A stretch of 64,000 nucleotides of DNA, taken from Methylobacterium phyllostachyos. Its GTDB lineage: Bacteria; Pseudomonadota; Alphaproteobacteria; Rhizobiales; Beijerinckiaceae. Position numbers and translations under genes: made by a program. Of this stretch, positions 1 through 9,358 are shown piece after piece; the first letter of the stretch is position 1, and each line of letters opens with the position of its first letter. The stretch lies in contig NZ_FNHS01000002.1 in the NCBI RefSeq assembly GCF_900103445.1, positions 124,001 to 188,000 of the forward strand, in the 5' to 3' direction. Under the pieces are notes generated by a model. The model was not told where the DNA came from. It saw only the letters and a list, made by a program, of their open reading frames with translations, and made no database searches.

Positions 1-203
1 AGGGCGAGGGTGCCCGCCTCCACCGCGAAGGTCTCAGTCAGCCGTGCGTGCCGGTGCAGCCCGGCGCCCGGCGTGCGGGGGTCCAATTCCAGCCGATAGA
101 TCCCGAGGACGTCCGCCGTCGCATCGCTGCGTGCAAGGTAGGTGACGCGTACCCCGCCGAACACCACGTCGGGTTTCGCGTCCTGATGGATTAGCGCTGC
201 CAT
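1..203 (-). CDS. Cupin-like protein, 3' part cut by window edge
   Basis: Only the first 67 or so residues lie inside the window; the rest runs off the left end. The start codon has a strong Shine-Dalgarno sequence (GGGGAGG) about 7 bases upstream, which fixes it well. The visible protein begins MAALIHQDAKPDVVFG and reaches a GLHRHARLTETFAVEAGT stretch. That pattern of a His-X-His pair followed by Glu and a glycine turn is typical of the first metal-binding motif of small cupins. The likely role is a single-domain beta-barrel protein of unknown substrate. It could be an enzyme or a sensor; the missing second cupin motif prevents a sharper call. Confidence 0.6.
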   Translation of the reverse strand, partial: MAALIHQDAKPDVVFGGVRVTYLARSDATADVLGIYRLELDPRTPGAGLHRHARLTETFAVEAGTLA

Positions 204-571
204 CGCATCCTCCCCATGCTCGAGACTCAAGCCTGCCGAGACCCGCATCATGCGAGCACAGGCTGGCCGTCACGATGCTCCGAGAAACTTAGGCGCAGAA
301 ATCTCGCGTTGTAATTGTCGGCAAGACAATAAACCGTTATGGTCGTTTCCGGGTTCAATATACTGATCGAAAGATCAAGCGCTGAAGCTCGGCCTACATC
401 GGGCGAGTCTGTTCATTCGCTGTTTCTTCGAAGGTTGGCATTCTGCAGCTGCATGACTGCTGGTGTCTTGCGCCTGGGACGCCCTTGACTGAACGCACGA
501 CGCACGCACGTTAACGCGGATTCCTCTAGCAAGCGCCGGCCGCTGGGCGGCATCCGCGTCGGGTGATCAGC
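204..571. other. Intergenic region between divergent genes
   Basis: This gap of about 370 bases separates the minus-strand cupin gene from the plus-strand BA14K-like gene, so it must hold both promoters. The middle (about 290-370) is clearly AT-richer than its surroundings, as expected for promoters. No convincing operator, RNA or small gene was recognised. Confidence 0.5.
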
Positions 572-1096
572 ATGGCACGCATCGATAGGTCAGGACGTCA
601 ACTTGTCTCCGCCGCGTTGGTGGCGCTCGGTCTGGGCACGATGGGGGCAGAGGCGCGCGGGTTCGGTGGCGGCTTCCACGCGGGCGCGGTGGGGCCGCGG
701 GTCGGGGCCTGGGGGCGGCCGCTCGGACCCGTCCGGCCCGGCATCGCACCCGGCGGGGGCTTCGCCCGCCCCGGCTTTTTCGGACGGCCTCCCTACGCCC
801 ATCATCATCACTGGCACCGTGGCTATTGGAGCTACGGCTACGGATTGGGCGGTTTCGGGCTGGGCCTGGGCCTCGGCGGCCTGTTCGGGGCCTATGGCGA
901 TCCCTGGTATGACGCCGATTACGTCTACATGCCACCGATCTACGTGGCGCCGGTAGAGGTCCCCGTCGAGACGCAGACGGAGGTGGTGACGGACGATCCG
1001 GCCGCCATCGCGGCCTGTGCGCGGCGCTTCAGGACCTACGATCCGCGGACGCAGACCTACATCGGCAAGGGTTACGTGCGGCGCCACTGTCCCTGA
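572..1096 (+). CDS. Secreted glycine-rich protein with BA14K-like C-terminus
   Basis: The protein is about 174 residues. It has an N-terminal signal peptide (basic MARIDRSGR start, hydrophobic VSAALVALGLGT core, cleavage near AEARG). A long Gly/His/Tyr/Pro-rich middle follows. The C-terminus carries CARRFRTYDPRTQTYIG and ends RRHCP, the hallmark of the BA14K family of alphaproteobacterial exported proteins, with two cysteines framing the motif. The founding Brucella member is an immunoreactive envelope protein; a cellular function here is not established. An in-frame GTG at 563 is an alternative start. The gene is convergent with the catalase gene and the two share the hairpin near 1170. Confidence 0.75.
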   Translation: MARIDRSGRQLVSAALVALGLGTMGAEARGFGGGFHAGAVGPRVGAWGRPLGPVRPGIAPGGGFARPGFFGRPPYAHHHHWHRGYWSYGYGLGGFGLGLGLGGLFGAYGDPWYDADYVYMPPIYVAPVEVPVETQTEVVTDDPAAIAACARRFRTYDPRTQTYIGKGYVRRHCP

Positions 1097-1152
1097 GGCG
1101 GCGCGCGCGTGGGCTTGCCCTCGCCCGACGGTTCATCGCTGCCTCGCCCAGC

Positions 1153-1187
1153 AAAAAGGCCCCGCGAGCGGGTGCTCGCGGGGCCTT
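1153..1187 (-). terminator. Rho-independent terminator of the catalase gene
   Basis: A perfect 14-bp stem (left arm 1156-1169, right arm 1174-1187) surrounds a 4-base loop. On the minus strand the stem is followed by a run of five T, as expected for termination of the catalase transcript ending at 1211. The same hairpin lies 60 bases past the plus-strand BA14K-like gene and may also stop that message. Confidence 0.85.
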
Positions 1188-1210
1188 CCGTCGTCAGGTG
1201 TTGAGGGGAC

Positions 1211-2800
1211 TTATTCCGCAGCGACCCGGTGGGCCTGCGAGCCGTCCGTGTAGGTCTCGGTCTGCAGGCGCTTGCCCGGGGCGGCGCGGCCCGGCAGCGG
1301 CGGCAAAGCCTTGGCCTTCTCCAGATCGATGCCCGCACCCTCGGCGACGCGGCGGCCGTAATCCTCGTCGGCGTGCCAGAAGTGCCAGACCATCCGCAGC
1401 TGGATCGGCTCCGGGCACTGCTTCATGTCGGCCACGAGGTTGGCGATCAGGTCGTCCCGCTCCCAATCCGCGAACGAACGGTAGCGCACGCCAGCCTGGG
1501 TGTAGTCGTCCTCGGTGCGCGAAGTCTGGTAGCGGCCGAGGTTACCCTGGACCGGCTGGTGGTAGTCCTTGGCAGGCTTCGGGGCCTCGCGCAGACCCTC
1601 AGCCAGGGTCGAGGGCTCGTAGTTGATGTGCTTGTTCGGGCCGGTGCCGTCGACCGTGTAGGCCATCTGACCGTCGCGCTGGTTCGAGTAGACCTTCACG
1701 CCGGGCTGCGGCGCGTTGATCGGCAGCTGGAGGTAGTTGGCGCCGACGCGGTAGCGCTGCGTGTCCGAGTAGGACAGCGTCCGCCCCTGGAGCATCTTGT
1801 CGTCCGAGAAGTCGATGCCGTCGACCAGCACGCCGGTGCCGAAGGCCGACTGCTCGACCTCAGCGAAGAAGTTGTCGGGCACGCGGTCGAGCACCATCCG
1901 GCCGCAGGGCAGAAGCGGGAACTGGTCCACCGGCCACAGCTTCGTGTCGTCCAGCGGGTCGAACGACAGGTGGTCGTTCGGGCCGTCCGGCATGATCTGA
2001 ACGGCGAACTCCCACTCCGGGAAATTGCCGGCCTTGATGTTGTCGTACAGGTCGCGGGTCGCGTGGCCGACATCCTTGGCCTGGATCTCGGACGCTTGGC
2101 TCGAGGTCAGGTTCCGGACGCCCTGCTTCGGGATCCAGTGGAACTTGCAGAGCACCGCCTCACCCTGGTCGTTGACCAGCTTGTAGGTGTTGACGCCCGA
2201 GCCTTCCATCTCGCGGTAATTGGCCGGGATGCCCCAGGGCGACTTGAGGTGCGTCACCATGTGGATCGACTCGGGGTGCTGGGCCACGAAGTCGAAGAAG
2301 CGCCATGCCTCCTGGCGGTTCGTCACCGGGTCCGGCTTGAACGCGTGGATCATGTCGGGGAACTTGATCGCGTCGCGGATGAAGAAGACCTTGAGGTTGT
2401 TGCCCACGAGGTCCCAGTTGCCGTCGACGGTCTTGAACTTGACCGCGAAGCCGCGCGGATCGCGCTCGGTCTCCGGGCTCTCCTTGGCGCCGGCGACGGT
2501 CGAGAAGCGCACGAACATCGGCGTCTTCACGCCGGTCTCGTTCAGGACGCGGGCGCGGGTGTACTTGGAGGCCGGCTCATCGCCGATCTTGCCGTAGGCC
2601 TCGAACCAGCCATGGGCGCCGGCGCCGCGGGCGTGGACAACGCGCTCCGGGATCCGCTCGCGATCGAAATGCGTGATCTTCTCGATGAACTGGTAGTTCT
2701 CGAGCGTCGCGGGGCCGCGCTCACCGACCGTGCGGGTGCTCTGGTTGTCGCGGACCGGATGGCCCTGGCGGGTGGTCAGGATCGGGCGTTGATCGCTCAT
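1211..2800 (-). CDS. katA: Heme catalase
   Basis: This is a monofunctional heme catalase that turns hydrogen peroxide into water and oxygen in the cytoplasm. At 529 residues it is slightly longer than typical small-subunit catalases (about 480-505). The distal-site signature surrounds His56 ([12 protein letters not shown]). The catalytic asparagine lies in [10 protein letters not shown] (131-140). The proximal heme tyrosine is Tyr344 in RTLSYSDTQ, where Leu replaces the usual Phe. The start at 2800 is preceded by GGAGAG; an open frame continues further upstream, but it enters oxyR and has no catalase similarity. The gene is divergent from oxyR, the classic arrangement for peroxide-inducible catalase. 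The symbol katA is given by family and context; katE-type naming is possible. Confidence 0.95.
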   Translation of the reverse strand: MSDQRPILTTRQGHPVRDNQSTRTVGERGPATLENYQFIEKITHFDRERIPERVVHARGAGAHGWFEAYGKIGDEPASKYTRARVLNETGVKTPMFVRFSTVAGAKESPETERDPRGFAVKFKTVDGNWDLVGNNLKVFFIRDAIKFPDMIHAFKPDPVTNRQEAWRFFDFVAQHPESIHMVTHLKSPWGIPANYREMEGSGVNTYKLVNDQGEAVLCKFHWIPKQGVRNLTSSQASEIQAKDVGHATRDLYDNIKAGNFPEWEFAVQIMPDGPNDHLSFDPLDDTKLWPVDQFPLLPCGRMVLDRVPDNFFAEVEQSAFGTGVLVDGIDFSDDKMLQGRTLSYSDTQRYRVGANYLQLPINAPQPGVKVYSNQRDGQMAYTVDGTGPNKHINYEPSTLAEGLREAPKPAKDYHQPVQGNLGRYQTSRTEDDYTQAGVRYRSFADWERDDLIANLVADMKQCPEPIQLRMVWHFWHADEDYGRRVAEGAGIDLEKAKALPPLPGRAAPGKRLQTETYTDGSQAHRVAAE

Positions 2801-2923
2801 GCGTACCGTCTCTCCGTTCTGCGAAGGCCCTCGGCAGACACCGGGGTCAACCTGGAACCGTTCTGGTGAAAGGTTATGACCCCGGCATGACCCCGAGGCA
2901 AATGCATCGTCACAAACGTCGTG

Positions 2924-2938
2924 ATAGACGCTGCCTAT
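2924..2938. promoter_or_regulatory. Candidate OxyR operator (ATAG-N7-CTAT)
   Basis: The dyad ATAG-N7-CTAT is seen in the 136-base katA-oxyR intergenic region. It matches the tetranucleotide spacing of OxyR half-sites and contains the T-N11-A core of LysR-type regulators. Its last two bases are the first two of the oxyR start codon (2937), so binding there would block oxyR initiation and place OxyR upstream of katA. A second, correctly phased half-site is only weakly matched. This is an inference from motif and context. Confidence 0.5.
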
Positions 2939-3881
2939 GAACCTCTCGGGCCTCTCGCTGCGCGATCTCGAATACGTCGTCGCCGTTGCCGACGAAGGGC
3001 ACTTCGGGCGGGCCGCCGACCGGTGCAACATCAGCCAGCCGACGCTCAGCGTGCAGGTCCGCAAACTGGAAACCGCGCTGGGCCTCGTGTTGTTCGAGCG
3101 CTCGAACCGCCGCGTCCTGCTGACCGAGGCCGGTCAGGTGATCGTGCGGCAGGCCCGGGTGATCCTGGGGGAGGCGCAGCGCCTGCTGACGCTCGCCAGC
3201 GAGGGGCGCGGCTCGCCGCTGACCGGGCGCCTGATCCTCGCGGCGATCCAGACGCTCGGCCCCTATTTCTTCCCACTGGTGCTGCGGCCGCTGCGCGAGG
3301 AATATCCTCTGCTGACGCTCTCGCTGCAGGAATCCCGGACCGCCGACATCGTGGAGGGCCTTCGGGATGGCCGGATCGACGCGGCCCTGGTCTCGCTGCC
3401 GGTGCCTCAGCATGCGCTGACCGCGGCGCCCCTGTTCATCGAGCCGTTCTGGCTCGCCTGCCCGGCCGAGCACGCCCTCGCCCGCGGCGGCGCCCTCTCG
3501 GCCACCGAGATCGCCGGGCCGGACCTCCTGCTCCTCGACGAGGGCAATTGCCTGCGCGATCAGGCGATCGCGGCCTGCGGTGCCGGATCCTCGGTCGGCC
3601 GCCACGCCACGAGCCTGGAGACCCTGCGCTCGATGGTGGCGGCCGGGGCCGGCTACACGCTGCTCCCCGCCCTCGCGGTGCCGGCTGGGCCAGACCCGAG
3701 CGGGCTGACCGTGACGCGGGCCTTCGATGTCGACGGCCCGGGCCGGACCATCGCCCTCGCCTGGCGCACCAGCGATCCCCGTGCCTCCGGCCTGTCGCGC
3801 CTTGCGGCCTTCTTCCGGGCGCATGCGCCGCCGGGAACTGCGGCCTGCCGCGACGGAACTGCACTGGCCTCCGAGCCCTGA
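2937..3881 (+). CDS. oxyR: LysR-type peroxide sensor OxyR
   Basis: This is a 314-residue LysR-family activator. The N-terminal winged helix-turn-helix spans about residues 6-65 ([20 protein letters not shown], then [13 protein letters not shown]). The substrate-binding-like domain follows from about residue 95. Cys205 and Cys214 sit in [12 protein letters not shown] with the same nine-residue spacing as Cys199 and Cys208 of E. coli OxyR, so disulfide-based peroxide sensing is expected. It is divergent from katA, its probable target. No clear Shine-Dalgarno precedes the ATG, so the message may be leaderless or poorly translated. A few residues precede the usual family start at LRDLEY. Confidence 0.93.
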   Translation: MNLSGLSLRDLEYVVAVADEGHFGRAADRCNISQPTLSVQVRKLETALGLVLFERSNRRVLLTEAGQVIVRQARVILGEAQRLLTLASEGRGSPLTGRLILAAIQTLGPYFFPLVLRPLREEYPLLTLSLQESRTADIVEGLRDGRIDAALVSLPVPQHALTAAPLFIEPFWLACPAEHALARGGALSATEIAGPDLLLLDEGNCLRDQAIAACGAGSSVGRHATSLETLRSMVAAGAGYTLLPALAVPAGPDPSGLTVTRAFDVDGPGRTIALAWRTSDPRASGLSRLAAFFRAHAPPGTAACRDGTALASEP

Positions 3882-3992
3882 TATTTGCGCGGGGCCGCCC
3901 TGCCGAATCTTTGCCGTGACAGGGCCAATATTCCCGTGTAGCGCGCGGCCGAAGCCCGATTTTCCCCGCGGGCACCTCCGCCCGCGAACGCC

Positions 3993-5048
3993 TTGCCCTC
4001 CTTGCGCACCCTCGGCCTCTGGGCCGCCCTTGCCGCCGTCTCCGTGGCCATCTCGTATGGCCTGGTGCGCGCGCAGTTCCCGGCGGCGCTGCTGCTCGGG
4101 CCGATGATCGCGGCGATCGCGTTCGGCGTCGGCGGGTCGCGCCTCCACGTGCCGCGATCGGCCTTCCAGGCCTCGCAGGCGATGATCGGCTGCCTCGTGG
4201 CCCATGCCGTCACCGGACAGATCGCCCAGACCCTGCTGGAGGACGGCCCGCTCATCGTCGCCGTCGTGCTGGTGACCGTGGCGGTCAGCGGTGTCGTCGG
4301 CTGGGTCCTTACCCGCCTGCGGGTGCTGCCGGGGACGACCGCCGCCTGGGGCTCCTCGCCGGGCGGGGCCTCCGCCATGGTGGCGATGGCCGAGGATTTT
4401 GGCGCGGATCCGCGGCTCGTGGCCTTCATGCAGTACGTGCGCGTCGCCGCGGTCGTGTTCTCGGCCTCGCTCGCCGCCCGGTTCCTGATGGCGAACCCGG
4501 CCGCCGCGGGCACCGCCGGTGGCGCCGAGTCTATCGAGCCCCTCTCCCTCCTGGCGACCCTGGCGGTGGCGGTGATCGGCGCCGGCGTGGCCCTCGCCCT
4601 GCGGGTGCCGGCGGGCGCCCAGGTCGGCCCGATGGTGCTGGGCAGCCTCCTCCACGCCACCGGCCTCGTCCGGATGGCCCTGCCGGTGCCGCTCCTTGAA
4701 CTCGCCTATGCCTGTATCGGCATCTATGTCGGCCTGCGCTTCACCCGCGAGACCCTGCGCCTGACCGTCGCGGCGCTGCCGGGCATCCTGGTGGCGACCT
4801 TCTCGGTGATCGCCCTCTGCGCCGCCTGGGGCTGGGGCCTGACCCTGCTGCTGCCCATCGATCTGCTGACCGCGGTGCTTGCCACGAGCCCCGGCGGGCT
4901 CGATTCGGTGGCGATCATCGCGGTCGGCTCGAAGGCCGATGTGTCCTTCGTGCTGGCGGTCCAGACTTTGCGCCTGTTCGTGGTGCTGCTGACCGGCCCG
5001 CTGCTGGCCAAGTGGATCAGCCGGTCCGTGCCCGAAGGGGCGGCCTGA
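3993..5048 (+). CDS. AbrB-type integral membrane protein
   Basis: The 351-residue protein is almost entirely hydrophobic, with roughly ten membrane segments. It shows the duplicated AbrB domain (COG3180, often mislabelled ammonia monooxygenase). The repeated glycine-rich loops AAWGSSPGGASAMVAMAEDFG and LLATSPGGLDSVAIIAVGS are the characteristic SPGG motifs of the two halves. The E. coli AbrB protein is linked to regulation of aidB, but the transport or regulatory function of the family is unresolved. The start is uncertain: a TTG at 3993 is the first reasonable codon. The stop codon overlaps the dgkA start by one base (TGATG), so the two are translationally coupled. Confidence 0.8.
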   Translation: MPSLRTLGLWAALAAVSVAISYGLVRAQFPAALLLGPMIAAIAFGVGGSRLHVPRSAFQASQAMIGCLVAHAVTGQIAQTLLEDGPLIVAVVLVTVAVSGVVGWVLTRLRVLPGTTAAWGSSPGGASAMVAMAEDFGADPRLVAFMQYVRVAAVVFSASLAARFLMANPAAAGTAGGAESIEPLSLLATLAVAVIGAGVALALRVPAGAQVGPMVLGSLLHATGLVRMALPVPLLELAYACIGIYVGLRFTRETLRLTVAALPGILVATFSVIALCAAWGWGLTLLLPIDLLTAVLATSPGGLDSVAIIAVGSKADVSFVLAVQTLRLFVVLLTGPLLAKWISRSVPEGAA

Positions 5049-5395
5049 TGAACGCCCTGGTCCTCGCCTTCCTCAATTCCTGGCGCGGCCTGCGCCACGG
5101 CGCGCGCACCGAGCGGGCCGTCCGGCAGGAACTGGTTCTGCTGGTGGTCGGCGTGCCGGTCGCGCTGCTGCTCGGCGCGACCCTGTGGGTGCGCGTGGCG
5201 CTGATGGTGAGCCTGCTGCTGATGCTGGCCGCCGAGTTCCTCAACACGGCCGTCGAGAAGCTCTGCGACCACGTCCATCCGAGCCACCACCCGATGATCG
5301 GCCGGGTGAAGGACCTCGCCTCGGCGGGGACGTTCATGGCGCAGGTGGCGGCGCTGCTGGTGTGGGTGGCAGCGTTGGTCGAACGGCTGGGGTGA
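5048..5395 (+). CDS. dgkA: Prokaryotic diacylglycerol kinase
   Basis: This small inner-membrane kinase phosphorylates diacylglycerol (or undecaprenol) to the phosphate using ATP. It is 115 residues with three predicted membrane helices (about 28-46, 48-66 and 93-112). The family signature AAEFLNTAVEKLCD at residues 61-74 holds the conserved Glu/Asn residues that bind ATP and magnesium. The start ATG overlaps the stop of the upstream AbrB-type gene, so expression is coupled. Recycling of diacylglycerol made during glucan or lipoteichoic-type decoration is the usual role; the link to the AbrB-type protein is not known. Confidence 0.9.
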   Translation: MNALVLAFLNSWRGLRHGARTERAVRQELVLLVVGVPVALLLGATLWVRVALMVSLLLMLAAEFLNTAVEKLCDHVHPSHHPMIGRVKDLASAGTFMAQVAALLVWVAALVERLG

Positions 5396-5489
5396 CCCGA
5401 CCGCGATGTAACCGCGTTTCGGCAATCGCCTGTCCCTGGCAACGATTCAGAATCTTTGCCATCTTCCCTGACGCGGGAGGCGGTTCGAG

Positions 5490-5741
5490 ATGGCGAGCGT
5501 GAACATATCGTTGTCGGAAACGATGAAGGACTGGGTCGACGCCCAGGCCGCGAGCGGCCGCTTCAACAGCGCCGGCGATTACGTCCGCGACTTGATTCGC
5601 CAAGATCAGGAGCGGAGCGACGGTCTCGCGCAGGTCCAGGCGTTGATCGCCGAGGGGTTCGACAGCGGCATCAGCGCATCGTCGCTGGACGATGTCCTGG
5701 CCGAGGCCCGGGAGCGCTCGCGGTCTGCCCGGCGTCCGTGA
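5490..5741 (+). CDS. parD: ParD-type antitoxin
   Basis: This 83-residue protein begins with a ribbon-helix-helix DNA-binding domain (MASVNISLSETMKDWVDAQ, then SAGDYVRDLIRQD at about 27-39). An acidic, flexible C-terminal tail for toxin neutralisation follows. The RHH domain would bind the operon promoter and repress it together with the toxin. It overlaps the downstream toxin gene by four bases (GTGA), as is usual for parDE modules. Upstream spacing from dgkA is 94 bases, enough for its own promoter. Confidence 0.88.
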   Translation: MASVNISLSETMKDWVDAQAASGRFNSAGDYVRDLIRQDQERSDGLAQVQALIAEGFDSGISASSLDDVLAEARERSRSARRP

Positions 5742-6028
5742 CAATCCGGACGACGCGGCGGGCGAACCTGGATCTCATCGAGATCTACATGTCCGGCGCC
5801 GTCAAGTTCGGAAACGCGCATGCCGAACACTACTACGCTGGACTGAAGACCCTGTTGGCCCTGCTCGAAGAAAGGCCGCAGATGGCCCGTCTTCGCGATG
5901 AATTTGTCAGGCCGGTGCGGCTGTATCCCTATCGCGCGCATGTCGTCGCCTACATCGAGCAGGCGGACGGCATCCTGATCGTTCGCGTGCTACACGGCCG
6001 TCAGAACTGGGCGCGGCATCTGACCTGA
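5738..6028 (+). CDS. parE: ParE-type toxin of a type II toxin-antitoxin pair
   Basis: The 96-residue protein starts at a GTG overlapping the parD stop. It has the RelE/ParE fold pattern: an N-terminal helix pair (ANLDLIEIYMSG), a central YRAHVVAYIEQADGILIVRVLHG strand region, and the family-typical end RVLHGRQNWARHL. ParE toxins usually poison DNA gyrase; that activity is inferred from the family. The pair sits between dgkA and ilvA and shows no obvious base-composition difference from its neighbours. It looks intact. Confidence 0.87.
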   Translation: MTIRTTRRANLDLIEIYMSGAVKFGNAHAEHYYAGLKTLLALLEERPQMARLRDEFVRPVRLYPYRAHVVAYIEQADGILIVRVLHGRQNWARHLT

Positions 6029-6109
6029 ACAGGGGCGCCGCTCGCATCTCGCGGCGCAAGGGTCTATCTGGCGGCCACCGCCTTCGCACACCCGCCGAGA
6101 CACCACCCC

Positions 6110-7639
<1,530 letters not shown>

Positions 7640-7652
7640 GCCCCGGATCCGT

Positions 7653-8336
7653 TTACTCCGTCGCCTCTTCCACCGACCTCACGTCTGGCATGGCACGCAG
7701 CTTCTCGGCGATCGCCGCGACGCTCGTATGCGACAGACGCACGAAGGTGACGGTCACATCATCGAAGTCCGGGTTCGCGCTGGGGCGGACCGTGAAGCTT
7801 CGAACCCGGGAGGCGCGCTCGCCTGTCGCTGTCTGGAGGGTGTCGATCGACAGCGTGCCCGTGCGCGCCGTCAACCGCAGCGTCCGCACGCGCATCCGAT
7901 CGCGCCAGCGTTCCTCGAACGGCTTAACCCCGGCCAGGATGCCCACGATGAGCGCCGTCGCGGCGACGGCCGGCACGTAGAGGCCGCTGCCGATCGCGAG
8001 GCCGATCGCCGCCACGCCCCAGAGGCTCGCCGCTGTGGTCAGGCCCTTCACGACCTCGCCGCGCAGCAGAATCGTGCCCGCGCCCAGGAATCCGATCCCC
8101 GACACGACCTGGGCGGCGATCCGGGAGGGATCGAGCACGACATGCTCGGTACCCAGCACATCGCTGAACCCGAAGGCCGAGACCAGCATGATCAGGCACG
8201 AGCCGACGCAGACCAGCATGTGGGTCCGCAGGCCCGCCGCCCAGAGCAGGCGTTCGCGCTCCAGGCCGATCACGCTGCCGAACAGGGCGGCCAGCGCCAG
8301 TCGCACCACCATCTCGCCGTTGCCGATCACGCTCAC
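7653..8336 (-). CDS. MgtC/SapB family membrane protein
   Basis: The 227-residue protein has an N-terminal membrane domain of four or five helices, with the MgtC-family motifs GSVIGLERE (20-28), GLRTHMLVCVGSCLIM and QVVSGIGFLGAGTIL. A C-terminal soluble domain of ACT-like appearance covers about 145-227. Family members are linked to growth at low magnesium and, in pathogens, to survival in macrophages through effects on the F-type ATP synthase. Here the role is inferred only by family. It converges on ilvA with a 13-base gap. Confidence 0.85.
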   Translation of the reverse strand: MSVIGNGEMVVRLALAALFGSVIGLERERLLWAAGLRTHMLVCVGSCLIMLVSAFGFSDVLGTEHVVLDPSRIAAQVVSGIGFLGAGTILLRGEVVKGLTTAASLWGVAAIGLAIGSGLYVPAVAATALIVGILAGVKPFEERWRDRMRVRTLRLTARTGTLSIDTLQTATGERASRVRSFTVRPSANPDFDDVTVTFVRLSHTSVAAIAEKLRAMPDVRSVEEATE

Positions 8337-8394
8337 CTCCGATCTCGCGCATCGCGTGGGAGCGGCAGATTCTGAACGCTCATGAGCCGGCTTA

Positions 8395-9333
8395 TCAACT
8401 CACGCCGAGCGCGGCCTTCTCGACCTCGTAGGCGGCTCGCACGGCAACCGGCCCGTAGGTCCGTTCCAGGCGCCGCACCGTGAAATGGGCCCGCGCCGTC
8501 GCCTGGAAGTGGTTCATGAAGGCGGTGTTGACCGCAGCACCCCCGAACGCCCCGAGGATCGGCACCGCCTGCGCGGCGACCTTCTGCGACACGACGAGGC
8601 CGAAGCGGGCCGCAATCTGCGCGGTGAACCGGATCAGCGCGGGCGCCGACTGGTCGAGGAGGGTCTTGCTGCCGGCATAGCGTGCAGCTTCCGCCAAGGT
8701 CTTGGCCAGGGCCGCGCGGACCGCAAAATAGCCGCTCTCGGTGAGCGCCGAACCGGCCTCCGTGGCGGCGGCCGCCCGGCCACCCAGCGCGAAGACCTGC
8801 ACGCAGGCGAGCGCGCCCTCGGGCGTCTCCAGATCCTCGCCCTCCTCGCGGGCGATCTCGGCGATCGAGCGCAGCATCAGCGTCGTCGAGACCGGCAGTT
8901 CGACCGCCAGGGTCGAGAGGCCGAACGCGCCGCCCAGGGCGCCGGAGAGCGCGGCAAACGCCTTGTGCTTGGTATCGCCCGAGCCGAGGATCCGCGCAAT
9001 TCGGCTCTCGGCCTTCACGGCGGCCGCGCCGATGCCGCCGCCCTCCGCCGGCGCGACTTCCTTGCGCGGCAGGGTCGCCAGCGCGACCCGCAGCGCCGTC
9101 CGCATAGCCACCTCGGTGCTCCGGCTCACCGCCTCTGTGACCGGGGCGGGCAGCGAGCGCCCGATGATGTCCAAAGGTGCCCCTGCGGCCGAGGAGAGGC
9201 GGGCGGCGAGGCTCGGCCGCTCCAGGGTCTGCACGGCCCTGCGCAGGGCGGCGAGGTCCGCGTCGCTCAGCATCGTCTCGCGGGCCACCGTTGGCAGCGT
9301 CGTGTCGGCGCGGGTGATGTCGGTCGTGGTCAT
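8395..9333 (-). CDS. EcsC family protein
   Basis: The 312-residue protein belongs to the EcsC family: alanine-rich helical segments, KAFAALSGALGGAFGLSTLAVELPVSTTLMLRSIAEIA around residues 130-167, and a terminal HFTVRRLERTYG region. Bacillus EcsC is encoded with an ABC exporter and is linked to secretion, but biochemical function is unknown. It may be membrane associated through the glycine/alanine-rich helical hairpin. The start at 9333 lies 25 bases after the stop of the MFS gene, so the two probably form one transcript. Confidence 0.75.
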   Translation of the reverse strand: MTTTDITRADTTLPTVARETMLSDADLAALRRAVQTLERPSLAARLSSAAGAPLDIIGRSLPAPVTEAVSRSTEVAMRTALRVALATLPRKEVAPAEGGGIGAAAVKAESRIARILGSGDTKHKAFAALSGALGGAFGLSTLAVELPVSTTLMLRSIAEIAREEGEDLETPEGALACVQVFALGGRAAAATEAGSALTESGYFAVRAALAKTLAEAARYAGSKTLLDQSAPALIRFTAQIAARFGLVVSQKVAAQAVPILGAFGGAAVNTAFMNHFQATARAHFTVRRLERTYGPVAVRAAYEVEKAALGVS

Positions 9334-9358
9334 CCAAGGATCCCTGGATCTATTCCTG

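Noticed and set aside
1229..2869. Long open frame on the strand opposite the catalase
   Set aside because: The catalase frame shows all active-site motifs. In GC-rich DNA the antisense frame stays open by chance, and its protein is a repetitive Arg/Leu/Val-rich shadow.
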